Of a stretch of DNA of 64,000 nucleotides, positions 8,235 to 17,292 are shown piece after piece (positions within the stretch are counted from its first letter, which is position 1; every line of letters starts with the position of its first letter). This stretch comes from J054 sp963850255 (GTDB taxonomy: Bacteria; Pseudomonadota; Gammaproteobacteria; Steroidobacterales; GCA-2729495), in the NCBI GenBank assembly GCA_963850255.1, contig CAWKLL010000015.1, positions 27,139 to 91,138 of the forward strand, written 5' to 3'. The notes under the pieces were generated by a model. That model was not told where the DNA came from. It saw only the letters and a program-made list of their open reading frames with translations, and ran no database searches. Made by a program: the position numbers and the translations under genes.

Positions 8235-9539
8235 ATGAACCAGACGGCTTCGAACGCCGATATCCCTGTGACCGAGCCCGGCCTGGTCCGCGAGATGCGT
8301 GTCGGCGCGCTTGCTTTGCTGTTCCTGGTGTCCTTCTTCAACTACATGGATCGCTACATGCTGGCGGTGCTGCTGCCAGCCATCAAGGCTGATCTGGCGC
8401 TTAGTGATACGCAGATTGGCCTGATTACTGGTCTGGCTTTTACTTTGTTCTATGCGACCCTGGGAATTCCCATCGCCAGGCTCGCTGATCGTTATAGCCG
8501 CCGGAAAATTATTGCCATCGCGCTGGCCTTCTGGAGCGTCATGACCGCCGTTTGCGGTTTCACCCAGAGCTTTTTGCAATTGTTGCTGGCGCGGGTCTTC
8601 GTGGGTGCGGGCGAAGCCGGCGCCAGTCCGCCGTCGCATTCGCTGATTTCTGACTTGTTTCCGGCCCGCGAACGCGCGCGTGCCTTGTCGGTGTTTTCAC
8701 TCGGTGCGCCGGTAGGTATCCTGGTGGGCTTTGCCCTGGGTGGCTGGCTGGTTGAACGTTATAGCTGGCGCATTGCCCTGTTCATGGTCGCCGTCCCGGG
8801 CCTGTTACTGGCGGTGGTGGCATGGCGGCGTCTCCCCGATCCACCGCGTGGCGGCACGGATGGACTTACCACGGCGCCTGCGTTGCAGCCGCTATGGCTG
8901 ACTTTCCGCACCCTGATGGGTACGCCGAGTTTTCGCCAGGTCTCGATTGCGACGGGTTTGTACACGGTGCTTTGGCTTGGGGTGGTGCAATGGCTGCCGT
9001 CGTTCTTCACACGCTCTTTTTCTCTGGGTATGGGTGAGGTCTCGCTGGTCCTCGCGCTGGTACTCAGCAGTTCGCAGATCATCGGCATGCTGATGGGCGG
9101 CGCGCTGGCAGATCGCCTGGGCCGACGTGATTTGCGCTGGTACCTGTGGCTGCCGGCCATCGCAATCCTGATCTCGACGCCCGCGTTCGCGGTGACTTTT
9201 ACCACCGCCTCGGCGACCCTGGCCTACGCATCGCTGTTTCTGCCCTTCATGATCGGCATCGTCCAGGGCCCTGCTACCTTCGCCGTTGTCCAGGGCGTTG
9301 CCGATGTCAGCATGCGCGCCACCGCGGCTGCCTTGTTGCTGTTGATTACCAACCTGATTGGCGGTGGCATCGGTCCCTACGTGGTAGGCGCGCTGAGTGA
9401 CCTGCTGCTGGATCGATTCGGCGTCGATTCGCTGCGTTATTCTTTACTGCTTGTGGCACTTTTCTTCGGTACCTGGTCTTCGCTGCACTATTTCCTGGGG
9501 GCGCGTAGCCTGCGGGCTGATTTTAAATCACAGATGTGA
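8235..9539 (+). CDS. MFS transporter, spinster-like
   Basis: A 434-residue integral membrane carrier with 12 predicted membrane segments. The pattern FFNYMDRYMLAVLLPAIKADLALSD in TM1, the TM2-3 loop RLADRYSRRKI, and GAGEAGASPPSHSLISDLFP in TM4-5 are those of spinster-type MFS proteins (bacterial MFS often placed with catabolic genes for organic acids or aromatics). The second half carries the matching GGALADRLGRRDLR loop. I chose ATG 8235 because the membrane topology begins about 30 residues later; upstream in-frame ATGs add hydrophilic, poorly supported residues. Substrate unknown. Confidence 0.85.
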   Translation: MNQTASNADIPVTEPGLVREMRVGALALLFLVSFFNYMDRYMLAVLLPAIKADLALSDTQIGLITGLAFTLFYATLGIPIARLADRYSRRKIIAIALAFWSVMTAVCGFTQSFLQLLLARVFVGAGEAGASPPSHSLISDLFPARERARALSVFSLGAPVGILVGFALGGWLVERYSWRIALFMVAVPGLLLAVVAWRRLPDPPRGGTDGLTTAPALQPLWLTFRTLMGTPSFRQVSIATGLYTVLWLGVVQWLPSFFTRSFSLGMGEVSLVLALVLSSSQIIGMLMGGALADRLGRRDLRWYLWLPAIAILISTPAFAVTFTTASATLAYASLFLPFMIGIVQGPATFAVVQGVADVSMRATAAALLLLITNLIGGGIGPYVVGALSDLLLDRFGVDSLRYSLLLVALFFGTWSSLHYFLGARSLRADFKSQM

Positions 9540-9588
9540 CGCTGGATTCAATATTGCGGTCAGGGTTTGCCTGGCTGTCCGAAACCTG

Positions 9589-10239
9589 ATGAGAAAAATT
9601 ATGCTTAGATCGATACTGGTCTTTACCGTGGTAGCCAGCCTGCTCACCGCTTGTACGCGTCCCGAGGCCAAGCTTGATCAGCAACTCGACGAGTTGCTGA
9701 GCGTGCTGCCGGGGAATTACGCCGGCGAGGCGCCGATTGAAATCTCGCCCACCGGCGAGATGCAGGATATTTTCCACAAGCTCGCGCCCATTGATGCCCC
9801 GCAGTTTGGTGAGCGGGTTTTGTACTATCAGCTCAGCCGTGGCAGTGCCGACGGACCGGCTTTGCAGATGAAAATCTTTGTTTTCGACCTTGATCCCGAA
9901 CGGTCGGTTAATCGCATGCGGGCTTATGTGTTTGCCCCCGGTCAGGCGGCCGGCAACCTGGATCAGGATCCCGATCGCTGGGCCGCGCTCGATCCAGCGA
10001 GCCTGATGTCTTTTCCGGCCGAGTGCGCGTTTACCTGGTCGCCGGTCAGCGGTGGCTTTGCCGGCGTGGTGCGCGCGTCGGATTGTGCCTTTACCAGCCG
10101 GGCCTTCGGACAGACTATTCGACCGGAAATGAGCTACCGCATCCTCGGCGATCGCTTTGAATGGGACGAGATCCTGTATAGCGACGATCTAAACATCATC
10201 GTGACCACTAATGGGGTACTGCCGGCTTTTCGCGAGTGA
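9589..10239 (+). CDS. CpeT/CpcT-like lipoprotein (DUF1001)
   Basis: A 216-residue lipoprotein. The signal peptide ends in a lipobox (SLLTAC; Cys at about residue 22). The mature part matches the CpeT/CpcT layout: a short helix (LDELLSVLPGNYAGE), the PIDAPQFGERVLYYQLSRG strand pair, the MKIFVFDLDPERSVNRMRAYVF strand, then FPAECAFTWSPVSGGFAGVVRASDC and a final RFEWDEILYS strand. In cyanobacteria this fold attaches bilins to phycobiliproteins; in heterotrophic Gammaproteobacteria homologues have no assigned role and probably bind another hydrophobic ligand. Start either ATG 9589 or ATG 9601. Confidence 0.6.
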   Translation: MRKIMLRSILVFTVVASLLTACTRPEAKLDQQLDELLSVLPGNYAGEAPIEISPTGEMQDIFHKLAPIDAPQFGERVLYYQLSRGSADGPALQMKIFVFDLDPERSVNRMRAYVFAPGQAAGNLDQDPDRWAALDPASLMSFPAECAFTWSPVSGGFAGVVRASDCAFTSRAFGQTIRPEMSYRILGDRFEWDEILYSDDLNIIVTTNGVLPAFRE

Positions 10240-10253
10240 TCGCGGGCGCGAGA

Positions 10254-12520
10254 CTAACCGGGCAATCGCAGCGAGCGACTCAGCGGTAGTTCATAGATAA
10301 GCGGCGCACCGGCGGCACGCAGTGCGTTAACCAGCGCCGGTGCCACCCCCGGCACGGCCGGTTCGCCGACACCGCCGGGGCGCCCGCCACTTTCCAGCAA
10401 CTCGATGTCCAGGTGCGGCACTTCGGCCAGGCGCAGCAGCCGGTAGCGATCGAAATTGCCTGGCTCGACGACGCCGTCGCGCAGGCGAATCTCGCCATAG
10501 AGCACAGCGGACAGGCCATCCAGCAGTGCGCCCTCTACCTGGCTGCGCACAATATCCGGATGCACCATGCGCCGGCAGTCGAGCACGCAGACGATTCGCT
10601 CGACGGAGAAACTGTCTCCGCTCAGGCGAACTTCAATGACCTGGGCGCAAATAGAACCGTGGCTTGCAGTTAATGCGATGCCGCGCCCCTGGCCGGGTTC
10701 CAGCGGGCGATCCCAGTCAGCGCGTGCGGCGACCCGTTCCAGTACCTGGCGCGGCAAGCTGTTTGCGGGCAGATGCTGCAGGCGAAACGCCAGCGGATCA
10801 CGACCCGCCGCCGCGGCCAGTTCATCCATGAAGGCTTCAACAATAAAGCCGTTGCAGGATGTGCCGGTGCTGCGCCAATAGCCTACCGGTACACCGGGAT
10901 CTACCGGGATAGCGCTGACGCGCAACTTGGGCACGGTGTAGACCAGGTTGCTGGCGCCACTTACGCTGCTGCCATCGCCCTCGGCGTCACCGCCGCGCGG
11001 GGTCGGGGTGCGCTGGTAGTAGCTGGCGACGACGGATTGACTGACCAGTCGATAGTCGAGCGCGTCGATCTGGCCCGCGGCCGTTAGCCTGGCGCGCAGG
11101 CGTGCCAGTGCAGCGGGCCGATACATGTCGTGGCGCACATCTTCCTCGCGCGACCAGCTGGCCTGCACCGGCGTACCCGGCATAGACATCGCCGCCGCGA
11201 CGGCCTGCTCGACGAAGTCCATTTCGGCGCGCCGCCCAAAGCCCCCGCCCATCAGGGTGGTATGCACGATGACCTGCTCCGGGGCCACTCCGGCAGTGGC
11301 AGCGGCAACATCGCGGGCGATGGAATTGGCCTGGGTGGGCGCCCATACCACCACGCGATCCTCTGTCACCAGGGCGGTGCAGTTCATCGGTTCCATGCAC
11401 ATATGGGCGAGATAAGGCAGGCGGTATTCGGCTTCGATGCATACCGTCGCCGGTCAAGGCCGCCAGCGCGTCGCCGTCTTCGCGAAACACCGGTGCTTCG
11501 GCGCGATCCAGCTCGGCACGATATTGATCATAGAGCGTCGCGGAATTCGTGTTGCCTGCGCCGCTACCCGCTTCAGTTTCCAGCAAAACTTTTCGTGCGG
11601 CCTCGCGGGCCTGCCAGCTGTTGCCGGCGATCACAGCGACGGCCTGTTTTCCGGCGGCGACTATTTTTTCCACCCCGGGCATTTTTTCTGCTGCTGCTGT
11701 CTCGAAGCGGCTGATTACGCTACCGGCTATGGGGCTATGCACGATGGCTGCGTAACGCAGTCCCGGCAAGCGCGTGTCCAGCGCAAATGTCGCTGCGCCA
11801 CTCACCTTGTCAGCAATATCCAGGCGCGGCAGCGAGCGGCCGGCCAGTTTCCAGTCGGCGGGGTCTTTTCAGCGTCGGTTCGCGCGGCGCTGAAAATTTT
11901 GCCGCGGCTTCTGCCAGTTCGCCGTAACCGAGACTGTCGCCGTTTGCCGGGTTCAGTACTTGTCCCGAGCGCGTGCTTAGCTGATCAACGGGAACACCCC
12001 AGCGTTGTGCCGCTGCCTGCATCAGCATGGCGCGCGCCGCCGCGCCGGCGGGCCGCAGGCTGTCCCAGGCATCGATGACGCTGGCGCTGCTGATGGTCAT
12101 GGACATGCCGATGGCGTGGAACAAGCGCCGGAACAAGGCCGTGCCGATGGCCGCGCCGGTGCTGTCCTCGATGGGTCCCAGCGGCCGGCCGCGTTCCATG
12201 ATGCCGAAGTTAAAGTAGTCACGGTCTACCGGCGCAAATTCATAGCTGACCAGCGACCAGTCGGCGTCAAGTTCTTCGGCTATCAGCATCGGCAGCGCGG
12301 TCGTGACGCCCTGGCCCATCTCAGCCCGATGCACGGCGCAGATCACCTGTCCGTCCGGGGCGATCTTGATAAAGGCGTTGAGTCCGGTGCGTTCAGACGT
12401 GGAGGCGGCAAACTTGGCCGTCGCGTCGCCATCATCCAGTTGCCGCGAGGCATACCAGAGCCCGAGTCCACCGCCTGTAGCGATACCGGTGACAAGCAAT
12501 CCGCGGCGGCTGATTTTCAT
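10254..12520 (-). CDS. iorB: Isoquinoline 1-oxidoreductase beta-type molybdenum hydroxylase subunit, two frameshifts
   Basis: Large molybdopterin-binding subunit of the xanthine dehydrogenase family, IorB branch: it hydroxylates N-heteroaromatics or oxidises aldehydes and passes electrons to a 2Fe-2S subunit and cytochrome c. The N-terminus MKISRRGLLVTGIATGGG is a Tat signal. Family motifs are present: RAEMGQGVTTALPML, HMCMEPMNCTA, TTLMGGGFGRRAEMDFV, PVGYWRSTGTSCNGFIVEAF and GVGEPAVPGVAPAL near the end. The frame is broken twice, near 11868 (an extra A in a four-A run; restored reading LKDPADWKLAGRSLPRLD) and near 11442 (one extra base; restored reading VCIEAEYRLPYLAHMCMEPM). No IorA-type 2Fe-2S gene adjoins it. 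ATG 12520 chosen because the Tat signal begins there. Confidence 0.85.
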
Positions 12521-12677
12521 GCTGATGTGATTCCTTGCGTGGCGACAGGCCGGATCTGGATTATGCCTGCCCGCGGCGTGGTCACGTTCAGTATCCTGAT
12601 TTGGGTACTCCAGGCCGTTGCGTGGCAGGATGTCGACTTGGCGTCGATATTTTTTCCTGCGACTTGAGGAACTCATC

Positions 12678-13706
12678 ATGAACAGCAATCACTATGCCTG
12701 GGCACTATCGCTGCTATTTTTGTTTGCTGCTGGGCTGGCGCATGCCGGTGCGCATACCGGCGGTGGCGCTGCGATGGATCACCAGCATCATCAGATGACG
12801 CCCGAGCAGCTCGCCGAGCTGCGCGCGAAAATCCCGCTATACGATGAATACTCCGACGAGGTGATCGTCGCCAGCATGGCGCGGATGAAAAACAGTTGGG
12901 GCTGGATCGAGGAAACTCCGGCCGGCGCAAAGGTCGGCGTTCTGGCGCTGGCGCATGGCTTTAAAGAGGTGGGTAATAAGCAGTTCACCAACGCCTATAC
13001 GGCGGCGGCCAACGATTACCCGCGCACCTATGCCTTTGGCATGGCGATGATGACCTCTGATCATATCCAGTCAGCCCTGACGGCCCTGGAAGATCAGGGC
13101 GCGGATACCATTATCGTGATTCCCACGACTACGGCCGACAACACGACGCTGGTGCGCCAATGGCATTACATTTTCGGGCAGCGCGAAGACTCTGCTTATC
13201 TTGATGTACCGCGGGTGCAAACCAAGGCCAGGTTAATCTGGACGGCGACGCCCACGGCGCACCCGCTGATGGCGGAAATCATGCTGGATTACGCGCGCGA
13301 ACTTAGCCTCGATCCGGCCAATGAAATGGTGATTATCATCGGTCACGGACCCCAGGACAGCGCGGATAATGACAAAGAGATGGCCATGCTCAATCAGCAC
13401 GCCGATTTTATCCGCGCGCAGGGCGGCTTTAGCGAGGTGCGCGCTGCCAACGTGCAGGACGATGCGCCCACGGACGTGCGCGCGGCCAATGTGGCCATGC
13501 TGCGGGGCTGGGCCGAAGCAGCTGCGGCCGACGGGCGCCGGGTAATCGCGGTGCATACCGCGCTGACGCAGAGTGGCGTGGTCGGCCGCATGGCGCGTGA
13601 CGTGAAGGGTGTGGCGGAATTTAATCCCAAGGGCCTGATGGAGCATCCGCTATTCGGCCAGTGGATCGATGGTGTGATCGCTGCCAGCCTGGCGTCGGCA
13701 GAATAG
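12678..13706 (+). CDS. Exported CbiX/SirB-like (class II chelatase-type) protein
   Basis: A 342-residue protein with a signal peptide (to about residue 23, AHA) followed by a His-rich stretch (MDHQHHQM). The rest has the duplicated class II chelatase pattern of CbiX/SirB: first half GVLALAHGF, YAFGMAMMTSDHIQSALTALEDQGADTIIVIP; second half HPLMAEIMLDYARELS, VIIIGHGPQDSADN, GFSEVRAANVQDDAP, GRRVIAVHTALTQSGV. CbiX inserts cobalt and SirB iron into sirohydrochlorin in the cytoplasm, so an exported copy is odd. With cytochrome c genes immediately downstream, a role in periplasmic metal or tetrapyrrole handling is conceivable but unproven. GAGGA precedes the ATG. Fold assignment fairly sure, function not. 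Confidence 0.65.
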   Translation: MNSNHYAWALSLLFLFAAGLAHAGAHTGGGAAMDHQHHQMTPEQLAELRAKIPLYDEYSDEVIVASMARMKNSWGWIEETPAGAKVGVLALAHGFKEVGNKQFTNAYTAAANDYPRTYAFGMAMMTSDHIQSALTALEDQGADTIIVIPTTTADNTTLVRQWHYIFGQREDSAYLDVPRVQTKARLIWTATPTAHPLMAEIMLDYARELSLDPANEMVIIIGHGPQDSADNDKEMAMLNQHADFIRAQGGFSEVRAANVQDDAPTDVRAANVAMLRGWAEAAAADGRRVIAVHTALTQSGVVGRMARDVKGVAEFNPKGLMEHPLFGQWIDGVIAASLASAE

Positions 13707-13728
13707 GGCTTTAGAACGGGGGGTGGCT

Positions 13729-14572
13729 ATGGTGTCCGGGGTTCGCGTCGCTATCGCAGCTGGCTTACTGATGATCTCGACAGCGTTGCCGGCGAGCGAT
13801 GCGATAACTGTTGCGTCGCTGCGCGATGCCGACTACATGCAGGGCAAACGTCGCTTTCCAGGGTCGTTGCAGCGCCTGCCATACCCTGGCAGCCGCCAGT
13901 GGCGATATCGCCGGGCCCAACCTGTGGATGGTTTTCGACCGCGTGGCCGGTAGCAAGGCCGAATTTACCTTTTCCGATACGCTCAAGACCGCTGAATTCG
14001 TCTGGACGCCGGAACGCCTGAATGCCTGGTTGTCGGATCCTAAAAATTATTTGCCCGGCAATATCATGGGTATTCCTGAGCCGGTGCCGGAGGCGGACCG
14101 TGCCAATATCCTGCACTTTTTACTGATCGAAACCGGCGCAGTAGACTGGCCGCGGCCGGAAACCGCCTTCGCGGCAGAACAAGCAGATCGTTCCCTGCCA
14201 CCGGCACAACGCTTTCCGAGTTTCTGGAATCATCTGATGTACAACACCGCCCGCTTTCGCTGGGAAGCAGCCGAGAGCGGCGAGAATTTTCGCTTCGATG
14301 TGTATTACATGCCCGACGGTTCGGTGATTAGTGATCAAAAACGCCTGCGCGGTTTCTGGCACATCACTGACAAGGATTTTTTCTGCTATGCCCTATACGG
14401 TATGCCCGTGGGTGTGGGCAGCATGGTCGAGTGTTTTCCGGTGGCGGCCATGGCGATTCCAAGGTTTTCGGAAGAGCTATGGACCTCCCGGCCGATGAAA
14501 GGCGTCCAGTTGCATGGCGGTATTCAACCCGGTCGTCCGGACTGGGTGGAAGCGGGCGCCGCGCAACCCTGA
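13729..14572 (+). CDS. Periplasmic monoheme cytochrome c with extra C-terminal domain, frameshifted
   Basis: The signal peptide (MVSGVRVAIAAGLLMISTALPASDA) and the first mature residues read in one frame; near 13855 the frame changes by one base and continues as AFQGRCSACHTLAAASGDIAGPNLWMVFDR, a class I cytochrome c start with the heme motif CSACH (13868-13882) and a distal methionine candidate in YLPGNIMGIPEPVPEADRANILHFL. The cytochrome domain ends near residue 130; a further ~130 residues (SFWNHLMYNTARFRWEAAESGENFRFDVYYMPDGSVI...) form an unrecognised, beta-rich domain with two cysteines. GGGGGG before ATG 13729 decides the start. It follows the CbiX-like gene by 22 bases and precedes a six-TM protein, so these are probably one operon. 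Confidence 0.75.
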
Positions 14573-14602
14573 ACCAGTATCTGAATCGGGCGAAGGATAG
14601 TC

Positions 14603-15325
14603 ATGCTGTCATTCTTGTTCTTGTTGTTCGCATTGGTTCATCTGTCGCTATGGCTGTGGGGCTGGCAGGCCTGGTCACGGGCCGGCAAACCCGTGGCGCT
14701 GTTCCTGGTGCTGTTTTCCAGCACGCTGCTCTGGTGGGATAACTTTCGTGTCGGTGCCGGTCGTTTTATCGGCGAAGGTGAATTGCTCAAGGCGATGACC
14801 GTACCCGCCTTCGCCTGGCACTGGAGCCTGCTGCCGCTGCTGATCATCGCCGCGGGTTCTATTGCACGACTGGCGGGCCTGGGCTGGGCGCAGAAACGCT
14901 GGGTAATGGGCGGCTTTTGTGTCGTTGCCGTGGCTTTGAGTGCGCTGGATATTCCGAAGATTTTTACCCTGGAGCTGCACCTGGCCTGCGTTGCCGACAC
15001 ACTGCGCTATAGCGGCAGTGTCCCTGCGCAACATTTGTGCTCGCCGGCTGCTGAAGTGGTGCAGGGTGAAGGCGCTGCGCTGGTGGCAATTCTGTCGAAT
15101 GTCGTTGTGCTGGCCGTTGGCATTGCCATCTGGATAAAGCGCAGCTGGCCCTGGCTGGCCCTGGGTTCCGGCGCTATGTTTATTTGCGCGGGCGCCTTTG
15201 CCACAAACTACTACGCATTGCCCATTGCCAATTTCGGTGAAATCCTGATTACCGGTGGCCTGATCTCCACCGCGCTGCACTTTGCGCGTCATCCGGTTAT
15301 GTCTGCGCATCCCGTCGCGGCTTGA
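14603..15325 (+). CDS. Hypothetical six-TM membrane protein
   Basis: A 240-residue, very hydrophobic protein with about six or seven membrane segments and no recognised family. TM1 contains HLSLWLWGWQAW; two cysteines flank a predicted periplasmic loop (HLACVADTLRYSG...AQHLCSPAAEV) and could form a disulfide. Several histidines lie in or near membrane segments (AFAWHWSLL, STALHFARH), so heme or quinone binding is possible but only a guess. It lies 30 bases after the cytochrome c gene and 33 bases before the cytochrome c-GLUG gene, same strand, consistent with a membrane partner for these carriers. Confidence 0.65.
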   Translation: MLSFLFLLFALVHLSLWLWGWQAWSRAGKPVALFLVLFSSTLLWWDNFRVGAGRFIGEGELLKAMTVPAFAWHWSLLPLLIIAAGSIARLAGLGWAQKRWVMGGFCVVAVALSALDIPKIFTLELHLACVADTLRYSGSVPAQHLCSPAAEVVQGEGAALVAILSNVVVLAVGIAIWIKRSWPWLALGSGAMFICAGAFATNYYALPIANFGEILITGGLISTALHFARHPVMSAHPVAA

Positions 15326-15358
15326 CGCTGTCGAGTCCCGGCCAACAGAGCACGCTCT

Positions 15359-17170
15359 ATGAATATTCGCATCATCAATTTTTTCTTACTCATAAGCTGT
15401 TGCCTGGCCGGACTATCCGCCTGGGCGCAGGCAACCGGCGATCCGGCTCGCGGCAGGCAACTGGCCACGGAGTGTTTTGCCTGTCACGGCCCCGATGGCA
15501 ACAGTCCTTCACCGGTTAATCCGCGTATAGGTGGTCAGCATGAGCAGTACTTGTGGCTGGCACTGCAGGCTTACCTGGATGGCACGCGCTCCGACTCCCT
15601 GATGCGCGGCGCGATTCTTAATAAGAGCGAGCAGGATCTGCGCGATATCGCGGCCTACTACGCTGGCCAGAAAAGCAGCCTGGCCAGGCCTGCCGCGGCA
15701 CCCGGGTCACCGCCTGGCGCGCCGCCGGGTGGTCCGCGCGGTGCGCCGGGCGGCGTCATGAAATTTGATCATGGTGAACGTACCGCCGCGTTTACCGCCC
15801 TGTTGGCGCGTGCGCAGGCGCTGTCCGCTGCGGCTCAGCCGGTTTCGGCCGCCGCGGCCTGCGCCGCAATGGCGGGCTCTCGCACGGCCGATGGCGACGG
15901 CGACGGGCTGGCCGATGCGTTTGATGCCGCGCCGGCCAACGCGGATGAGTTTGTCGCTGACAGCAATACCGATGGGCTGTTCGAAATCTGCCACGCTGAG
16001 CAGTTGCAAGCCATCGTTACACTCGGCAGCGCGCCGGGCACCAGCACATCACTGGGGATTGCTGAACGCCGCGCGCGCTCGTATCAACTGGTGCGTGACC
16101 TGGACCTGTCGGGTATCGCTAACTTTCAGCCCATCGGCGATTGCGGTCCCACCGGCAACTGTATGCGCGCGCTGGGTGAGTTTGGTTTTGCCGGCGTGTT
16201 CGATGGCCAGGGGCATGTGATCTCCGGCTTGCAGGTGGCGCTGCCCGAACGCGGCGGTGTTGGCCTGTTCGGCGTGCTCGGGGAGTCAGGCGTGATTCTC
16301 AAGCTGACACTTGAAGACGCCAGGGTGACGGGCCGGGCCGGTGTCGGTGCGCTGGTGGGGTCGAACTTCGGTGTGGTTTACGACTGCGAGGCTAGCGGCG
16401 AAATTCGCGCCGGCATGGCCCTGGGTGGTCTGGTCGGCGGCAGTGGCGGCCTGGTCTTCGCCAGCCGTTCCGCCGGTGCCGTGATCGGCCAGCAGGCTGT
16501 GGGCGGGCTGGTCGGGGATATGACAGGCGCTGTGTATGCCAGCGCCAGCAGTGCCAGCGTCAGCGGTGAGCGCGGCATTGGCGGCCTGGTCGGCCTGAAT
16601 ACTTTCGGTGCAATTCTCGACAGCTCCGCCAGCGGCACGGTCAGTGGCAAGAATGATATTGGTGGCCTGGTGGGCGTTAATACCGATGCCAAAGTCCGCG
16701 GCAGCGCAGCTACGGGCAATGTGCTTGGCAGCGGCAATAATATTGGTGGTCTGGTGGGCTTCAACTCGCTCAGCAGTGTGCGCAACAGTTTCGCGCTGGG
16801 GCCGGTCAGCGGCGAGGATGCCGTGGGCGGCCTGGTGGGTCGCAACAACGGTCAGGTAACGCGCAGTTTTGCCGCCGGCGCAGCCAATGCTACGGGTAAC
16901 AGCGGCGGTCTGGTTGGCATCGTGGTGGAGGGCAGCGAGGCTGTGAGTTTTGCCGGCGAGGCGGCCCGCGATTCAGCCCAGACAGCGCCCTGGTCGCCGC
17001 CGCAGCTGCCGGCCAAAGATTTGCTGGACTACTTCTGCGACAGCAATAACAACGGCTTCATCGATCCGGACGAGCAACGCGCCGACAACTACGTCTGGCA
17101 ATTGCGTCCGGGTGCATATCCGGCCTTGCGGTGCATGCCGCTGCAGCCTGTGGCTAGCGCGGCTGACTAA
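15359..17170 (+). CDS. Cytochrome c553-like domain fused to GLUG-repeat domain, exported
   Basis: A 603-residue exported protein in five parts. (1) Signal peptide to about residue 24. (2) Class I cytochrome c of the c553 type: heme motif CFACH (residues 39-43), GPDGNSPSPVNPRIGGQHEQYLWLALQAY, with the conserved LxxAYLDGTR and MRGAI methionine ligand region. (3) A Pro/Gly-rich linker (PGSPPGAPPGGPRGAPGG). (4) A calcium-type DGDGDGLADAFD loop (about 177-190) of thrombospondin type 3 kind. (5) About nine GLUG repeats (GGLVGxNxxxxVxxSxAxGxVxG) from about 300 to 530, a repeat of surface and adhesion proteins forming a beta-solenoid, closed by an EF-hand-like CDSNNNGFIDPDE (about 560-572). I know no characterised protein with this order. 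It suggests an outer-surface electron carrier anchored by a solenoid. Confidence 0.8.
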   Translation: MNIRIINFFLLISCCLAGLSAWAQATGDPARGRQLATECFACHGPDGNSPSPVNPRIGGQHEQYLWLALQAYLDGTRSDSLMRGAILNKSEQDLRDIAAYYAGQKSSLARPAAAPGSPPGAPPGGPRGAPGGVMKFDHGERTAAFTALLARAQALSAAAQPVSAAAACAAMAGSRTADGDGDGLADAFDAAPANADEFVADSNTDGLFEICHAEQLQAIVTLGSAPGTSTSLGIAERRARSYQLVRDLDLSGIANFQPIGDCGPTGNCMRALGEFGFAGVFDGQGHVISGLQVALPERGGVGLFGVLGESGVILKLTLEDARVTGRAGVGALVGSNFGVVYDCEASGEIRAGMALGGLVGGSGGLVFASRSAGAVIGQQAVGGLVGDMTGAVYASASSASVSGERGIGGLVGLNTFGAILDSSASGTVSGKNDIGGLVGVNTDAKVRGSAATGNVLGSGNNIGGLVGFNSLSSVRNSFALGPVSGEDAVGGLVGRNNGQVTRSFAAGAANATGNSGGLVGIVVEGSEAVSFAGEAARDSAQTAPWSPPQLPAKDLLDYFCDSNNNGFIDPDEQRADNYVWQLRPGAYPALRCMPLQPVASAAD

Positions 17171-17292
17171 GGGCTGCGCGCCCGGCTGGACAGCAGCCAC
17201 CGGAGTTTGCAGACTGCGTCTGGCTGCCTGCAGCAGCCTGGGGGAATAACAGGGAGTCACCGCCGCTGCGTGGCAGCTCCCGGGGGGGTCAC

